From the NCBI GenBank assembly GCA_021823555.1, contig JAKANW010000272.1, forward strand, positions 1-5,313: a stretch of 5,313 nt of DNA, written 5' to 3'. Below the pieces are notes generated by a model that searched no databases, was not told where the DNA came from, and saw only the letters and a list, made by a program, of their open reading frames with translations. The translations under genes were made by a program, and so were the position numbers. This document shows positions 1-5,197 of this stretch, piece by piece. The stretch comes from Chloroflexota bacterium. Its GTDB lineage: Bacteria > Chloroflexota > Anaerolineae > Anaerolineales > Villigracilaceae. The first letter of the stretch is position 1. Every line of letters begins with the position of its first letter.

Positions 1-805
1 GCCAGAGATAAAAACCGCGATTGAGTTCATTGGCCGCCCAGGTCAACTGGTGATATAAACCGGTGTGATTGGGTTCCACGAAGCCAAGCGGATAATCGGT
101 GCTGGATACCTCTGCCTTTGTGACCCAGCCGCTTTTGTATTCGATCAGGGCCAACAGCAGGCGCGGGTTGACCGAGTAATTTTGTGCTGCCAGGGTGATC
201 ACTTGCGCAGCCGATAGGGTTTCCCCGTTCACATCTTCCGTATAGCCGGAAAGATAACCAGCCTTGCTTTGAACAAAGCCAGCCACATCGAACAGCGCGC
301 TGGCCGGGCCGTAGACCAATTCCGAATCAGGGATGATCTTGAAGGAGGGGCCAGCCTCTCCCGGTTGGGGCGCCGGGATGTCCAGCGTCGCGCCAACGGT
401 CAGCAGGTTGGGATCAGCCAGGCTGTTGGCCTGCATGAGTGTCTCCACGCTGACGCCATATTGTTGCGCGATCTTTCCAAGCGTGTCGCCGGATTGGACA
501 ACGTATTGTTCCGCGTCCTTGCGCGGGGTGGGCAGGCTACGCAGCGCATCAGGCGTGGGGGTAAGGACAGGCGCGTTCGGGTCGCGTGGCGGGGGCAACG
601 TCACAGACAGGGGAGCGCGCGTTGGGGTCGGACCAGGCGTCCGGGTGGGTTGAGGCGGGATATCCACAGATTGAATGGGCGCGCTGTTTCCATCCGCTGG
701 AAGAAAAGGATCGTAGGTTGGATAGGGACTGGGAACGGACGCGGCGGGCGCGCAAGCGGAAAACGCCAGCGTCAGCGCCAACAGGCAAAAGACAATTCGA
801 GACAT
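1..805 (-). CDS. LysM-domain lipoprotein, N-terminal 268 residues (partial; possible M23-type cell-wall protein)
   Basis: Continuous minus-strand frame from ATG at 805 that leaves the window at base 1 without a stop. Residues 1-18 form a lipoprotein signal: basic start, hydrophobic core, then FSAC with Cys18 as the likely lipidated residue, so the protein should be anchored outside the membrane. Residues 19-98 are a Pro/Thr-rich linker. Residues about 100-144 are a LysM peptidoglycan-binding domain (YVVQSGDTLGKIAQQYGVSV, then NSLADPN, closing LDIP). Residues about 155-268 resemble a lytic-transglycosylase-like helical region (SVNPRLLLALIEYKSGW), but the usual catalytic Glu of the ESG motif is Lys224. 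From memory, Chloroflexota proteins with this layout often end in an M23 peptidase domain, which would lie outside the window. The start follows the GNAT stop by 18 bases and has no Shine-Dalgarno, but a TACAAT box lies just upstream. The LysM call is firm; enzymatic function is unknown. Confidence 0.85.
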   Translation of the reverse strand, partial: MSRIVFCLLALTLAFSACAPAASVPSPYPTYDPFLPADGNSAPIQSVDIPPQPTRTPGPTPTRAPLSVTLPPPRDPNAPVLTPTPDALRSLPTPRKDAEQYVVQSGDTLGKIAQQYGVSVETLMQANSLADPNLLTVGATLDIPAPQPGEAGPSFKIIPDSELVYGPASALFDVAGFVQSKAGYLSGYTEDVNGETLSAAQVITLAAQNYSVNPRLLLALIEYKSGWVTKAEVSSTDYPLGFVEPNHTGLYHQLTWAANELNRGFYLW

Positions 806-812
806 GCGGATG

Positions 813-818
813 ATTGTA
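813..818 (-). promoter_or_regulatory. Candidate -10 box (TACAAT) for a leaderless LysM transcript
   Basis: TACAAT on the minus strand, in the 18-bp gap after the GNAT stop, followed by seven bases (CATCCGC) and the ATG. This spacing would put the transcription start at or next to the A of the ATG. No purine-rich ribosome binding site fits between the stop and the start. I see no convincing -35. The same arrangement occurs before the cytochrome b5-like gene, which raises confidence somewhat. Confidence 0.4.
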
Positions 819-823
819 CCGTA

Positions 824-1300
824 TTATTTTTGGTCGTAGGTTTTGCGCATGTGGAGATTGGTAATCTCGAAGCCCGCTTTCTTATAGAGTTCCAGCGCGT
901 TTATGTTATGGGCGAAGACGTGCAGGCCGACGGATTCCACACCCATGGAAATGAGCGTCTCATCCAGCGCGGCCAGCGCTTGTTTACCGAAGCCCTGGCC
1001 GCGGAATTCCTCTTTGATGATGAAGTCGTAAATAAATGCGCGGCGGCGCGGCGCATCTGCTACTTCGACCCACAACATGCCGAGCTTTCGTTGGGCGTTG
1101 TCGTCGAAGATGGTGTAAAGGTGTTCGCCCTTGGAATTCAAACCGTCCGGCAACAAACCGGTGATTTGCTGGCGCGATTTTTCCAACGCCTCTTCGGGCA
1201 GCCAGGTACCGTTCTTGACATGTTCCTGTGCGTACTCGGCGATGGCCGGCTCGAGGTAGGCCGTAAAGTCTTCAGGCTGCATGGGGATGAGTTTTATCAT
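824..1300 (-). CDS. GNAT-family N-acetyltransferase
   Basis: A 158-residue protein of normal size for a single GNAT domain, which transfers an acetyl group from acetyl-CoA to an amine. The acetyl-CoA loop (motif A) is clear: FIIKEEFRGQGFGKQAL, with R100-G-Q-G-F-G105 as the R/Q-x-x-G-x-G/A signature after a beta strand. The C-terminal part has the usual N-x-x-A-x-x-x-Y-x-x-x-G-F pattern (Asn134, Ala135, Tyr139, Gly143, Phe144), with Tyr139 in the position of the common general acid. The N-terminus (MIKLIPMQPEDF) is typical of the fold. The substrate cannot be read from the sequence. The ATG overlaps the fdhD stop as ATGA, with AGGAG three bases upstream, so translation is probably coupled to fdhD. 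The stop is TAA at 826-824. Confidence 0.9.
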   Translation of the reverse strand: MIKLIPMQPEDFTAYLEPAIAEYAQEHVKNGTWLPEEALEKSRQQITGLLPDGLNSKGEHLYTIFDDNAQRKLGMLWVEVADAPRRRAFIYDFIIKEEFRGQGFGKQALAALDETLISMGVESVGLHVFAHNINALELYKKAGFEITNLHMRKTYDQK

Positions 1301-2085
1301 AGGCTCCTGCTTCCGTTCATGATCCGTTCTTGGTGAGTGTAAACGTTGAAACGATTCGTCCTTGCATAGCCGATCAGTGTGATCCCATACCGTTCGGCCA
1401 TCTCAATCGAAAGCGAACTGGGCGACGTGCGCGAGATCAGGATCGGCGCGCCCAGGCGCGCCGCTTTTTGCAGCATCTCTGAGCTGATGCGCCCGGTGGT
1501 GATCAGGATGCGCGTTTCCGGCCAGAGATTCTTCATCAGGCATAGCCCGGCGATCTTGTCCAGTGTATTGTGCCGGCCGATATCATCGGCCAGGATCAGG
1601 ATCTTCTCTCCGTCGCTCAAAGCCGATGAGTGGACTCCGCCGGTCTCGCGGTAAAGCTGCTGGGATTTTGTCAGGGTATCCACCAGATTCCCAATCGCCT
1701 CGGGCGGGACTTTGGGCTGGTCGCCGTTAAACGAGACATCCGGCCGGGCGAGCAGGTCCACCGCGGTCACGCCGCCGGTGCAACCCGAAGTGCGCCGCCA
1801 GGACTCAGGCTGCTGCGCTTCGTGGTTCAGCCACACGTCCACGTTGTCGCCGTGCTCGCAGACACGCACATCCGCGACTTCCTCTATGTTGTTGATGACG
1901 CCCTCGTTGAAGAGAAATCCCACTGCCATCGCCTCCAGGTGGATGGGCGTACACATGAAGGTCAACCAGACCTGGCTGTTGACCGTTAATGAAACGGGGG
2001 TTTCGACGATGGTCTCGGCAGCGTGCGACTCCCATTTCCTGAACTCATATCGTTCGTAATAGATCGCTTTTTGAGGGGTAATCAT
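1297..2085 (-). CDS. fdhD: FdhD, sulfurtransferase for formate dehydrogenase maturation
   Basis: FdhD passes sulfur from a cysteine desulfurase to the molybdenum/tungsten bis-MGD cofactor of formate dehydrogenase, which is required for activity; it acts in the cytoplasm. The 262-residue protein has the family landmarks in order: FNEGVI near 59-64, the sulfur-carrying Cys102 in TSGCTGGVT, TGGVHSSAL (148-156), DDIGRHNTLDKIAG (167-180), TGRISSEMLQKAARLGAPIL (197-216) and SPSSLSIEMAERYGITLIGY (221-240). The sulfur loop has one Cys rather than the CxxC seen in E. coli. The frame stays open upstream to 2169, but I choose ATG 2085: GGAG lies five bases before it, the extra residues would overlap the upstream gene, and Met-Ile-Thr fits the usual FdhD N-terminus. 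It starts 23 bp after the DUF402 stop and overlaps the GNAT gene by four bases. No formate dehydrogenase gene is in view. Confidence 0.95.
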   Translation of the reverse strand: MITPQKAIYYERYEFRKWESHAAETIVETPVSLTVNSQVWLTFMCTPIHLEAMAVGFLFNEGVINNIEEVADVRVCEHGDNVDVWLNHEAQQPESWRRTSGCTGGVTAVDLLARPDVSFNGDQPKVPPEAIGNLVDTLTKSQQLYRETGGVHSSALSDGEKILILADDIGRHNTLDKIAGLCLMKNLWPETRILITTGRISSEMLQKAARLGAPILISRTSPSSLSIEMAERYGITLIGYARTNRFNVYTHQERIMNGSRSL

Positions 2086-2094
2086 GGGAACTCC
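2086..2094 (-). promoter_or_regulatory. Shine-Dalgarno site that fixes the fdhD start
   Basis: GGAG followed by TTCCC and then ATG at 2085 on the minus strand. This is the clearest ribosome binding site in the window. It supports the internal ATG over the longer open frame that begins at 2169 inside the DUF402 gene. Confidence 0.6.
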
Positions 2095-2108
2095 AATCAC
2101 CACTAAAT

Positions 2109-2741
2109 TCAAGCCGCGCTCCAATCCTCCAGCAGCTTTGGCGGGGACCAATCCGGATTGGGACGCCAAGCCAGCCAGGTTCCATCCAGTGGGTAAAGGC
2201 GCTTCTCCAGGCGGGTGAATACCTCTGCTTGGGCAAGCTCGACTTCCTTTACCCAGTCCAATTGTATCCCGCCTGCATTAATTCCATGTTGGTATTCCTC
2301 CACGTCTTTCCACTGCCAATCATAGGATGGTTCGATCACGATATCCAGGTCGAGGTCGAGAGTGTCAAAGCCCAGGCGTGTGCGGCGGAAGGGCAGTTGG
2401 AAGTTGATGTAATAACAGAAGAACGCGTCGCTGGCGGCTTCCCACATGTAGATGGTGGAGAAATATTTTTCCGGCTCCAACAGGATCAGGAAGCGGTTGG
2501 TGTGCCAGATATATTTTTGCAAGCCAAGAGTCCCGGCCAGGGTCTCGCCCCAGCGGTCCCAGCCTCCGTTGTGGCCGTTGCGGATGTAACCGGCGGGCGT
2601 CATACACTCCGCACCTGGCCAGACAAGCAACGCAGTTTCCTGGGGCGTATCGTGGATCACCCGCACCGATTGAACGTACGTCGGGCATCCGTTGTACACG
2701 CCGCGCAAGAGAACGGCGTCGCCTGGCTGAAAAAATTTCAT
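2109..2741 (-). CDS. DUF402 domain protein (FomD / nucleoside phosphatase-like fold)
   Basis: A 210-residue protein. The DUF402 signature lies in the second half: CYYINFQLPFRRT (109-121), then the acidic stretch GFDTLDLDLDIVIEP (124-138) and WKDVEEYQHGI (144-154). Asp126, Asp129, Asp131, Asp133, Asp146 and Glu148/149 are candidate metal ligands. Characterised DUF402 proteins include the fosfomycin-pathway hydrolase FomD and a staphylococcal nucleoside tri/diphosphatase, so phosphate-ester hydrolysis on a nucleotide is plausible; the substrate is not deducible. The N-terminal half (KFFQPGDAVLLRGVYNG) fits the beta-rich start of the family. I take ATG 2741 because it overlaps the YHS-gene stop as ATGA. 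An in-frame ATG at 2747 is possible, while the longer frame back to 2906 is antisense-like and overlaps the YHS gene. Confidence 0.85.
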   Translation of the reverse strand: MKFFQPGDAVLLRGVYNGCPTYVQSVRVIHDTPQETALLVWPGAECMTPAGYIRNGHNGGWDRWGETLAGTLGLQKYIWHTNRFLILLEPEKYFSTIYMWEAASDAFFCYYINFQLPFRRTRLGFDTLDLDLDIVIEPSYDWQWKDVEEYQHGINAGGIQLDWVKEVELAQAEVFTRLEKRLYPLDGTWLAWRPNPDWSPPKLLEDWSAA

Positions 2742-2965
2742 CTGCATCCCGGTGTGACCGGTTTGTGTTTTCGATGCGCCGCGTAAAAGCGGTCGGGGTC
2801 GGCCAGCAGGGCCTCGCGGCAGAAACTGGTGCACAGATAGATGGTCCTGCCGCGATATTCGGCCTGCGGAAAGTAGCTCGGATCGCTCTGGATGACGCGC
2901 CCGCACAGGGTGGCGAAGCGTTGCATGGGTGGGTGTTTGCCTGGTTTCCGGCTGCGGACTTTCAT
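2738..2965 (-). CDS. YHS/TRASH-type zinc-ribbon mini-protein
   Basis: A 75-residue protein. Residues 20-64 match the YHS/TRASH pattern: LCGRVI with Cys21, then EYRGRTIYLCTSFCREALLA with Cys45 and Cys49, then DPDRFYAAH. The C-x23-C-x3-C spacing and the YRG...YLC..FC core are those of small treble-clef metal-binding domains linked to metal sensing, metallochaperone roles, or accessory domains of metal transporters. The protein has nothing else apart from a basic N-terminus (KVRSRKPGK), so it is probably soluble. Both ends are 4-base ATGA overlaps, with the glucosidase stop on one side and the DUF402 start on the other. That fixes the start at 2965, although Met14 is a possible alternative. Which metal it binds, and whether it serves its neighbours, is unknown. 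Confidence 0.8.
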   Translation of the reverse strand: MKVRSRKPGKHPPMQRFATLCGRVIQSDPSYFPQAEYRGRTIYLCTSFCREALLADPDRFYAAHRKHKPVTPGCR

Positions 2966-4785
2966 GGTTGAAGCTCGGCGATCAATACTTCGAACGCACC
3001 CGCGCTCAAATTGGACAGGGAAACTTCCTCTTTGCCGCGCCCCGCAGAAGAAAACAGGATGTGCGCGTTCTTGAAGCCCTTGACTTTCAGGTTGAGTTCC
3101 TGGCGCTGGTCGGAATAGTTGAGCACAACGAGGACGGTTTGATCCCGATTGCGTTTCGTCTCCGCTTGGTCTCGATATGGTCGGGAGAACGCCGCCCTAC
3201 TCGACCTACGGCTCTGCTCAACGCGAGTGGCGCGCAGGAAGGCAAAATACTCCTTGGAGCGGACGGCCAGCGGCGTGTACTCGCCCTCGATCAGCGCCGG
3301 TGTAAACTTGCGGACATGGATCAGACGTTTATAGTAGTTAAGCAGCGAAGAAGGATTATCCTGCTGATCCTTGATGTTGATGCCTTCGGCAAAATTGGGA
3401 TGGATTGGCAGCCAGGTCTCTACACTGGCTGGGGAGAAGCCGCCGTTGGCGGCGCCTGTCCATTGCATGGGCGTGCGGTTTTTGTCGCGGGTCATCTCCC
3501 CGGCGCGCAGGGCGGCTTCGGCGGGGTCAACCTTCAGTTCGTTCACCAGTTGATCGTAATACCAGGTAGCCATGGTGTCGCGCAATTGAGTCGGGTCGGT
3601 GATGATCAGGTCGGCCATGCCGATCTCTTCGCCGTTGTAGATGAACGGCGTCCCTTTGAGGGTAAGCACCAGCGCGGCGTTGAGACGGGCCAGTTCGGCA
3701 TCGTGGACTTTGTCGCCGTAGCGGGTGTAGATGCGGGACGAGTCGTGGTTGCCGAGAGTGTTACAGGGCCAGCCCTTAACGGGAAGCGCATCCAGTTGAG
3801 TCAAACGCTCTTTTTGGTTGGCCCGGATAAAGGGCGGGGTGAGGCGTTCGGTCCGCATGAGCGGGAAGTTGAAGACGAGTTGCAGTTCATCGTTCCCATT
3901 TCCCATGTAGGCGATGTTGTCGTCCTCGCCCACCAACATGTGGTCGCCGTTGTATTCATCGAGGACGGCACGCAGTTCCTTCATCAGATCATGCAGGCCG
4001 GGGCCGCCCCATTGGTTTTTGAACATCTCATGCCAGTATTTTTCCTTGAGTTTGATCTCGGCTGGAGTCTTTGCGGTATCCGAGAAGTGACGCAGTTCTG
4101 CAAGAGTCATGGCGACGGTGTGTGGGGTGAGATTGGGATCCTCGTAGATGGTGCCGAGCGCGTCCAGGCGGAAGCCGTCCACGCCGAGGTTGAGCCAGAA
4201 GCGAGCTGCGTCCCACATGGCCTGCTTGACGGCAGGGTTGCGCCAGTTCAGATCGGGCTGCTGCTTCATGAAGTAGTGATAGTAGTACTGGCCGCGTTCG
4301 GGGACGTAGGTCCAGGCGGGGCCGTCGAAGCAGGATTGCCAGTTGTTGGGCACCTCACCCCCGGCCCCTCTCCCATTAGGAGAGGGGAGTCCATCCATCC
4401 ACACATACCAATCGGCTTTGGGATTATCGCGGCTGGATTTGGACTCTAGGAACCAGGGATGCTGATCGGAGGTGTGATTCAGCACCAGGTCCAGGATGAG
4501 GCGGATGCCGCGCTTGTGGGCCTCATCGAGGAAGGCCTTGAAGTCATCCAGCGTACCATATTCAGGCGCGACGTTGCAATAGTCCGAGATGTCGTAGCCC
4601 CAATCCCGGTTTGGGGAGGGGAAATGCGGGGAAAGCCAGACGGCGTCCACACCGAGGTCTTTGAGGTAATCGAGCTTTTCGGTCATGCCCTTGAAATCGC
4701 CGATGCCATCTCCATTGTCATCGGCGAAGGAGCGCGGGTAAATCTGATAAAAGAGGGCGGTCTGCCACCATTTCAAAGTTGACAT
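2962..4785 (-). CDS. GH13 alpha-glucosidase (alpha-amylase family) carrying two in-frame repeat insertions
   Basis: Retaining glycoside hydrolase that releases glucose from alpha-linked oligosaccharides. No signal peptide is visible, so it is probably cytoplasmic. GH13 landmarks appear in order: QIYPRSFADDNGDGIGDFKG (14-33), DLVLNH (99-104), QPDLNW (176-181), GFRLDAL (204-210) with Arg206 and nucleophile Asp208, acid/base Glu287 in LVGEDDN, and NHDSS with His347 and transition-state Asp348. All catalytic residues are present. Ala209 after the nucleophile, rather than Val, leans towards alpha-1,4 over alpha-1,6 specificity. At 607 residues it is longer than usual relatives (about 530-560), and two low-complexity insertions explain this: about 133-145 in domain B and about 519-547 in the C-terminal beta domain. 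The ATG at 4785 is at the expected N-terminus; only a weak AAGG lies upstream. It heads the gene run. Trehalose synthase or oligo-1,6-glucosidase specificity is not excluded. Confidence 0.95.
   Translation of the reverse strand: MSTLKWWQTALFYQIYPRSFADDNGDGIGDFKGMTEKLDYLKDLGVDAVWLSPHFPSPNRDWGYDISDYCNVAPEYGTLDDFKAFLDEAHKRGIRLILDLVLNHTSDQHPWFLESKSSRDNPKADWYVWMDGLPSPNGRGAGGEVPNNWQSCFDGPAWTYVPERGQYYYHYFMKQQPDLNWRNPAVKQAMWDAARFWLNLGVDGFRLDALGTIYEDPNLTPHTVAMTLAELRHFSDTAKTPAEIKLKEKYWHEMFKNQWGGPGLHDLMKELRAVLDEYNGDHMLVGEDDNIAYMGNGNDELQLVFNFPLMRTERLTPPFIRANQKERLTQLDALPVKGWPCNTLGNHDSSRIYTRYGDKVHDAELARLNAALVLTLKGTPFIYNGEEIGMADLIITDPTQLRDTMATWYYDQLVNELKVDPAEAALRAGEMTRDKNRTPMQWTGAANGGFSPASVETWLPIHPNFAEGINIKDQQDNPSSLLNYYKRLIHVRKFTPALIEGEYTPLAVRSKEYFAFLRATRVEQSRRSSRAAFSRPYRDQAETKRNRDQTVLVVLNYSDQRQELNLKVKGFKNAHILFSSAGRGKEEVSLSNLSAGAFEVLIAELQP
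3142..3231 (-). repeat. Repeat-like in-frame insertion in the glucosidase C-terminal domain
   Basis: This stretch encodes roughly residues 519-548, an Arg/Ser-rich segment between FAFLR and TVLVVLNYSD, where family members have only a few residues. Its core (3168-3206 on plus) is bounded by GGTCTCGATA and CTACTCGACC, an imperfect inverted pair. That boundary style resembles short interspersed palindromic repeats I recall from Chloroflexota and Actinobacteria. The reading frame passes through with no stop. Exact borders are uncertain by several codons on each side. Confidence 0.6.
4353..4387. repeat. CCTCACCCCC...GGAGAGGGG dispersed palindromic repeat inside the glucosidase
   Basis: On plus, CCTCACCCCCGG is followed by a perfect 9-bp inverted repeat: CCCCTCTCC (4365-4373), loop CATTA, GGAGAGGGG (4379-4387). 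This is the well-known unit that translates as LTPGPSPIRRGE in one frame and often shows up in false reading frames across many bacterial genomes. Here it is translated in another frame as LPSPNGRGAGGEV, residues 133-145 of the glucosidase, between WYVWMDG and PNNWQ where relatives are nearly contiguous. Confidence 0.85.
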
Positions 4786-4806
4786 GTGTATGGTTGCCTT
4801 TTGGGG

Positions 4807-4834
4807 GGTTGGAAGGTTTTAGGTTGGAAGGTTT
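4807..4834. repeat. Tandem direct repeat GGTTGGAAGGTTT (two copies, 15-bp period)
   Basis: GGTTGGAAGGTTT occurs at 4807-4819 and again at 4822-4834, separated by TA. A looser third unit (AAGTTGAAGCGTTTG) follows and merges into the hairpin at 4839. It lies in the leader of the glucosidase gene, just upstream of its ATG. Confidence 0.85.
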
Positions 4835-4838
4835 GAAA

Positions 4839-4886
4839 GTTGAAGCGTTTGCAGGTTTTATCTTTCAAACCTGCAAGCGTTTCAAC
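4839..4886 (+). repeat. 20-bp inverted repeat (hairpin) between the cytochrome b5-like and glucosidase genes
   Basis: Arms 4839-4858 and 4867-4886 pair along all 20 positions with an 8-base loop (TATCTTTC). Two of the pairs are G-U, and only in a plus-strand RNA; in a minus-strand RNA they become A-C mismatches. It sits 8 bases past the cytochrome b5-like stop. In minus-strand RNA the stem is followed by only TTT, so it could be a weak terminator or RNA-processing site for that gene. A mobile palindromic repeat is equally likely. Confidence 0.8.
4857..4885 (-). promoter_or_regulatory. Candidate sigma-70 promoter for the glucosidase gene run
   Basis: On minus, TTGAAA (4885-4880), a 17-bp spacer, then GATAAA (4862-4857). 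The -35 matches TTGACA at five of six positions and the -10 matches TATAAT at four of six. It would give a leader of about 65 bases before ATG 4785. It falls within the inverted repeat, so it could be a chance match in an AT-rich repeat. Confidence 0.3.
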
Positions 4887-4909
4887 CCTTCGACTAGCTC
4901 AGGGCAAGC
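4886..4909. repeat. CCCTTCGAC...GCTCAGGGCAAGC dispersed repeat overlapping the end of the cytochrome b5-like gene
   Basis: The 24 bases match, apart from one base, the widely scattered bacterial repeat that I recall as CCCTTCGACAAGCTCAGGGC followed by AAGC. Read on minus it supplies the final codons Leu-Ala-Leu-Ser and the TAG stop (4896-4894) of the cytochrome b5-like gene. It abuts the hairpin at 4839-4886. Confidence 0.75.
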
Positions 4910-5148
4910 CTGCCGACGATCTTTACGCAATCGCGTTTGAAGACTTCATCCTTGTGTGGGGCTTCGGGGAATTCGTCGGTTAAGTCCTGGCCTGCGAAGT
5001 GCAGGTTTTCGTGCAGGCCAGTGTGCCACTTGGGGCAATCGGTCACATCGTAAACGACGCCTTCGCGCGCGATCCATATCCGCGAGCCGCGTTCGCCAGT
5101 GTTGCGGCGCAATTCCGCTTGGGTGATGAGTTGGTCGGGGATTTGCAT
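4894..5148 (-). CDS. Small cytochrome b5-like heme-binding protein
   Basis: An 84-residue protein with no signal peptide or membrane segment, corresponding to a single cytochrome b5-like domain of the short bacterial type. The start (ITQAELRRNTGERGSRIWIA, 8-27) and the strand VVYDVTDCPKW (31-41) match the family opening, where the V-Y-D-V-T core is typical. Candidate heme-ligand histidines are His46 or His50 in HTGLHENLHFAGQDLT and His65 in EAPHKDEV; the classic HPGG motif is absent, as in many bacterial members. The role is probably electron transfer or heme/ligand binding, partner unknown. The frame stays open to 5265, but that would read into the group II intron and the terminator. ATG 5148 is preferred because TATAAT lies exactly seven bases upstream; ATG 5157 falls inside that box. 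The last four residues come from a dispersed repeat. Confidence 0.85.
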   Translation of the reverse strand: MQIPDQLITQAELRRNTGERGSRIWIAREGVVYDVTDCPKWHTGLHENLHFAGQDLTDEFPEAPHKDEVFKRDCVKIVGRLALS

Positions 5149-5155
5149 GGAGCGC

Positions 5156-5161
5156 ATTATA
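5156..5161 (-). promoter_or_regulatory. -10 box (TATAAT) for a leaderless cytochrome b5-like transcript
   Basis: A perfect TATAAT on minus, followed by GCGCTCC and then ATG 5148. The seven-base spacing puts the transcription start at or next to the ATG, and no Shine-Dalgarno sequence fits. The -35 region falls in the terminator loop and arm (about 5179-5184, reading CCATGC) and does not resemble TTGACA, so the promoter may depend on the -10 or on an activator. Confidence 0.55.
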
Positions 5162-5164
5162 ACG

Positions 5165-5197
5165 AAAATCTCCCGCTTGCATGGCGGGAGATTTTTT
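5165..5197 (+). terminator. Strong intrinsic terminator hairpin, usable on both strands; intron target site
   Basis: Arms AAAATCTCCCGC (5165-5176) and GCGGGAGATTTT (5184-5195) pair over 12 bp with a 7-base loop, and the plus strand continues as a six-T run to 5197. The minus-strand reading has four Ts after the stem, so it could also end transcription of a gene entering from the right. No plus-strand gene precedes it. A group II intron begins immediately after the T-run, and class C introns are known to insert just downstream of such hairpins. Confidence 0.85.

Noticed and set aside
269..1336. Long plus-strand open frame of 355 codons
   Set aside because: It is antisense to the LysM lipoprotein, the GNAT gene and the end of fdhD, all with recognisable domains; its own translation is Arg/Gly-rich with no family features.
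2086..2169. Longer fdhD start at 2169
   Set aside because: It would overlap the DUF402 coding end by about 60 bases and add residues unlike FdhD; ATG 2085 has a GGAG at the right distance.
2229..2786. Plus-strand open frame of 185 codons
   Set aside because: Antisense to the DUF402 gene; no start signal and no recognisable domain.
2742..2906. Longer DUF402 start at 2906
   Set aside because: The extra 55 residues overlap nearly all of the YHS gene and look like out-of-frame translation; ATG 2741 forms an ATGA overlap.
2929..4449. Plus-strand open frame of 506 codons
   Set aside because: Antisense to the alpha-glucosidase, whose catalytic motifs are intact. The HLTPGPSPIRRGE near its end is the translation of a dispersed repeat, a common sign of a false gene.
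4807..4886. CRISPR-like array
   Set aside because: Only two short direct repeats with a 2-base gap, no spacers of uniform length and no cas genes.
5165..5197. Inverted repeat as a transposon end or operator
   Set aside because: The GC-rich stem with a trailing T-run is explained by a terminator, and no transposase or matching second end is visible.
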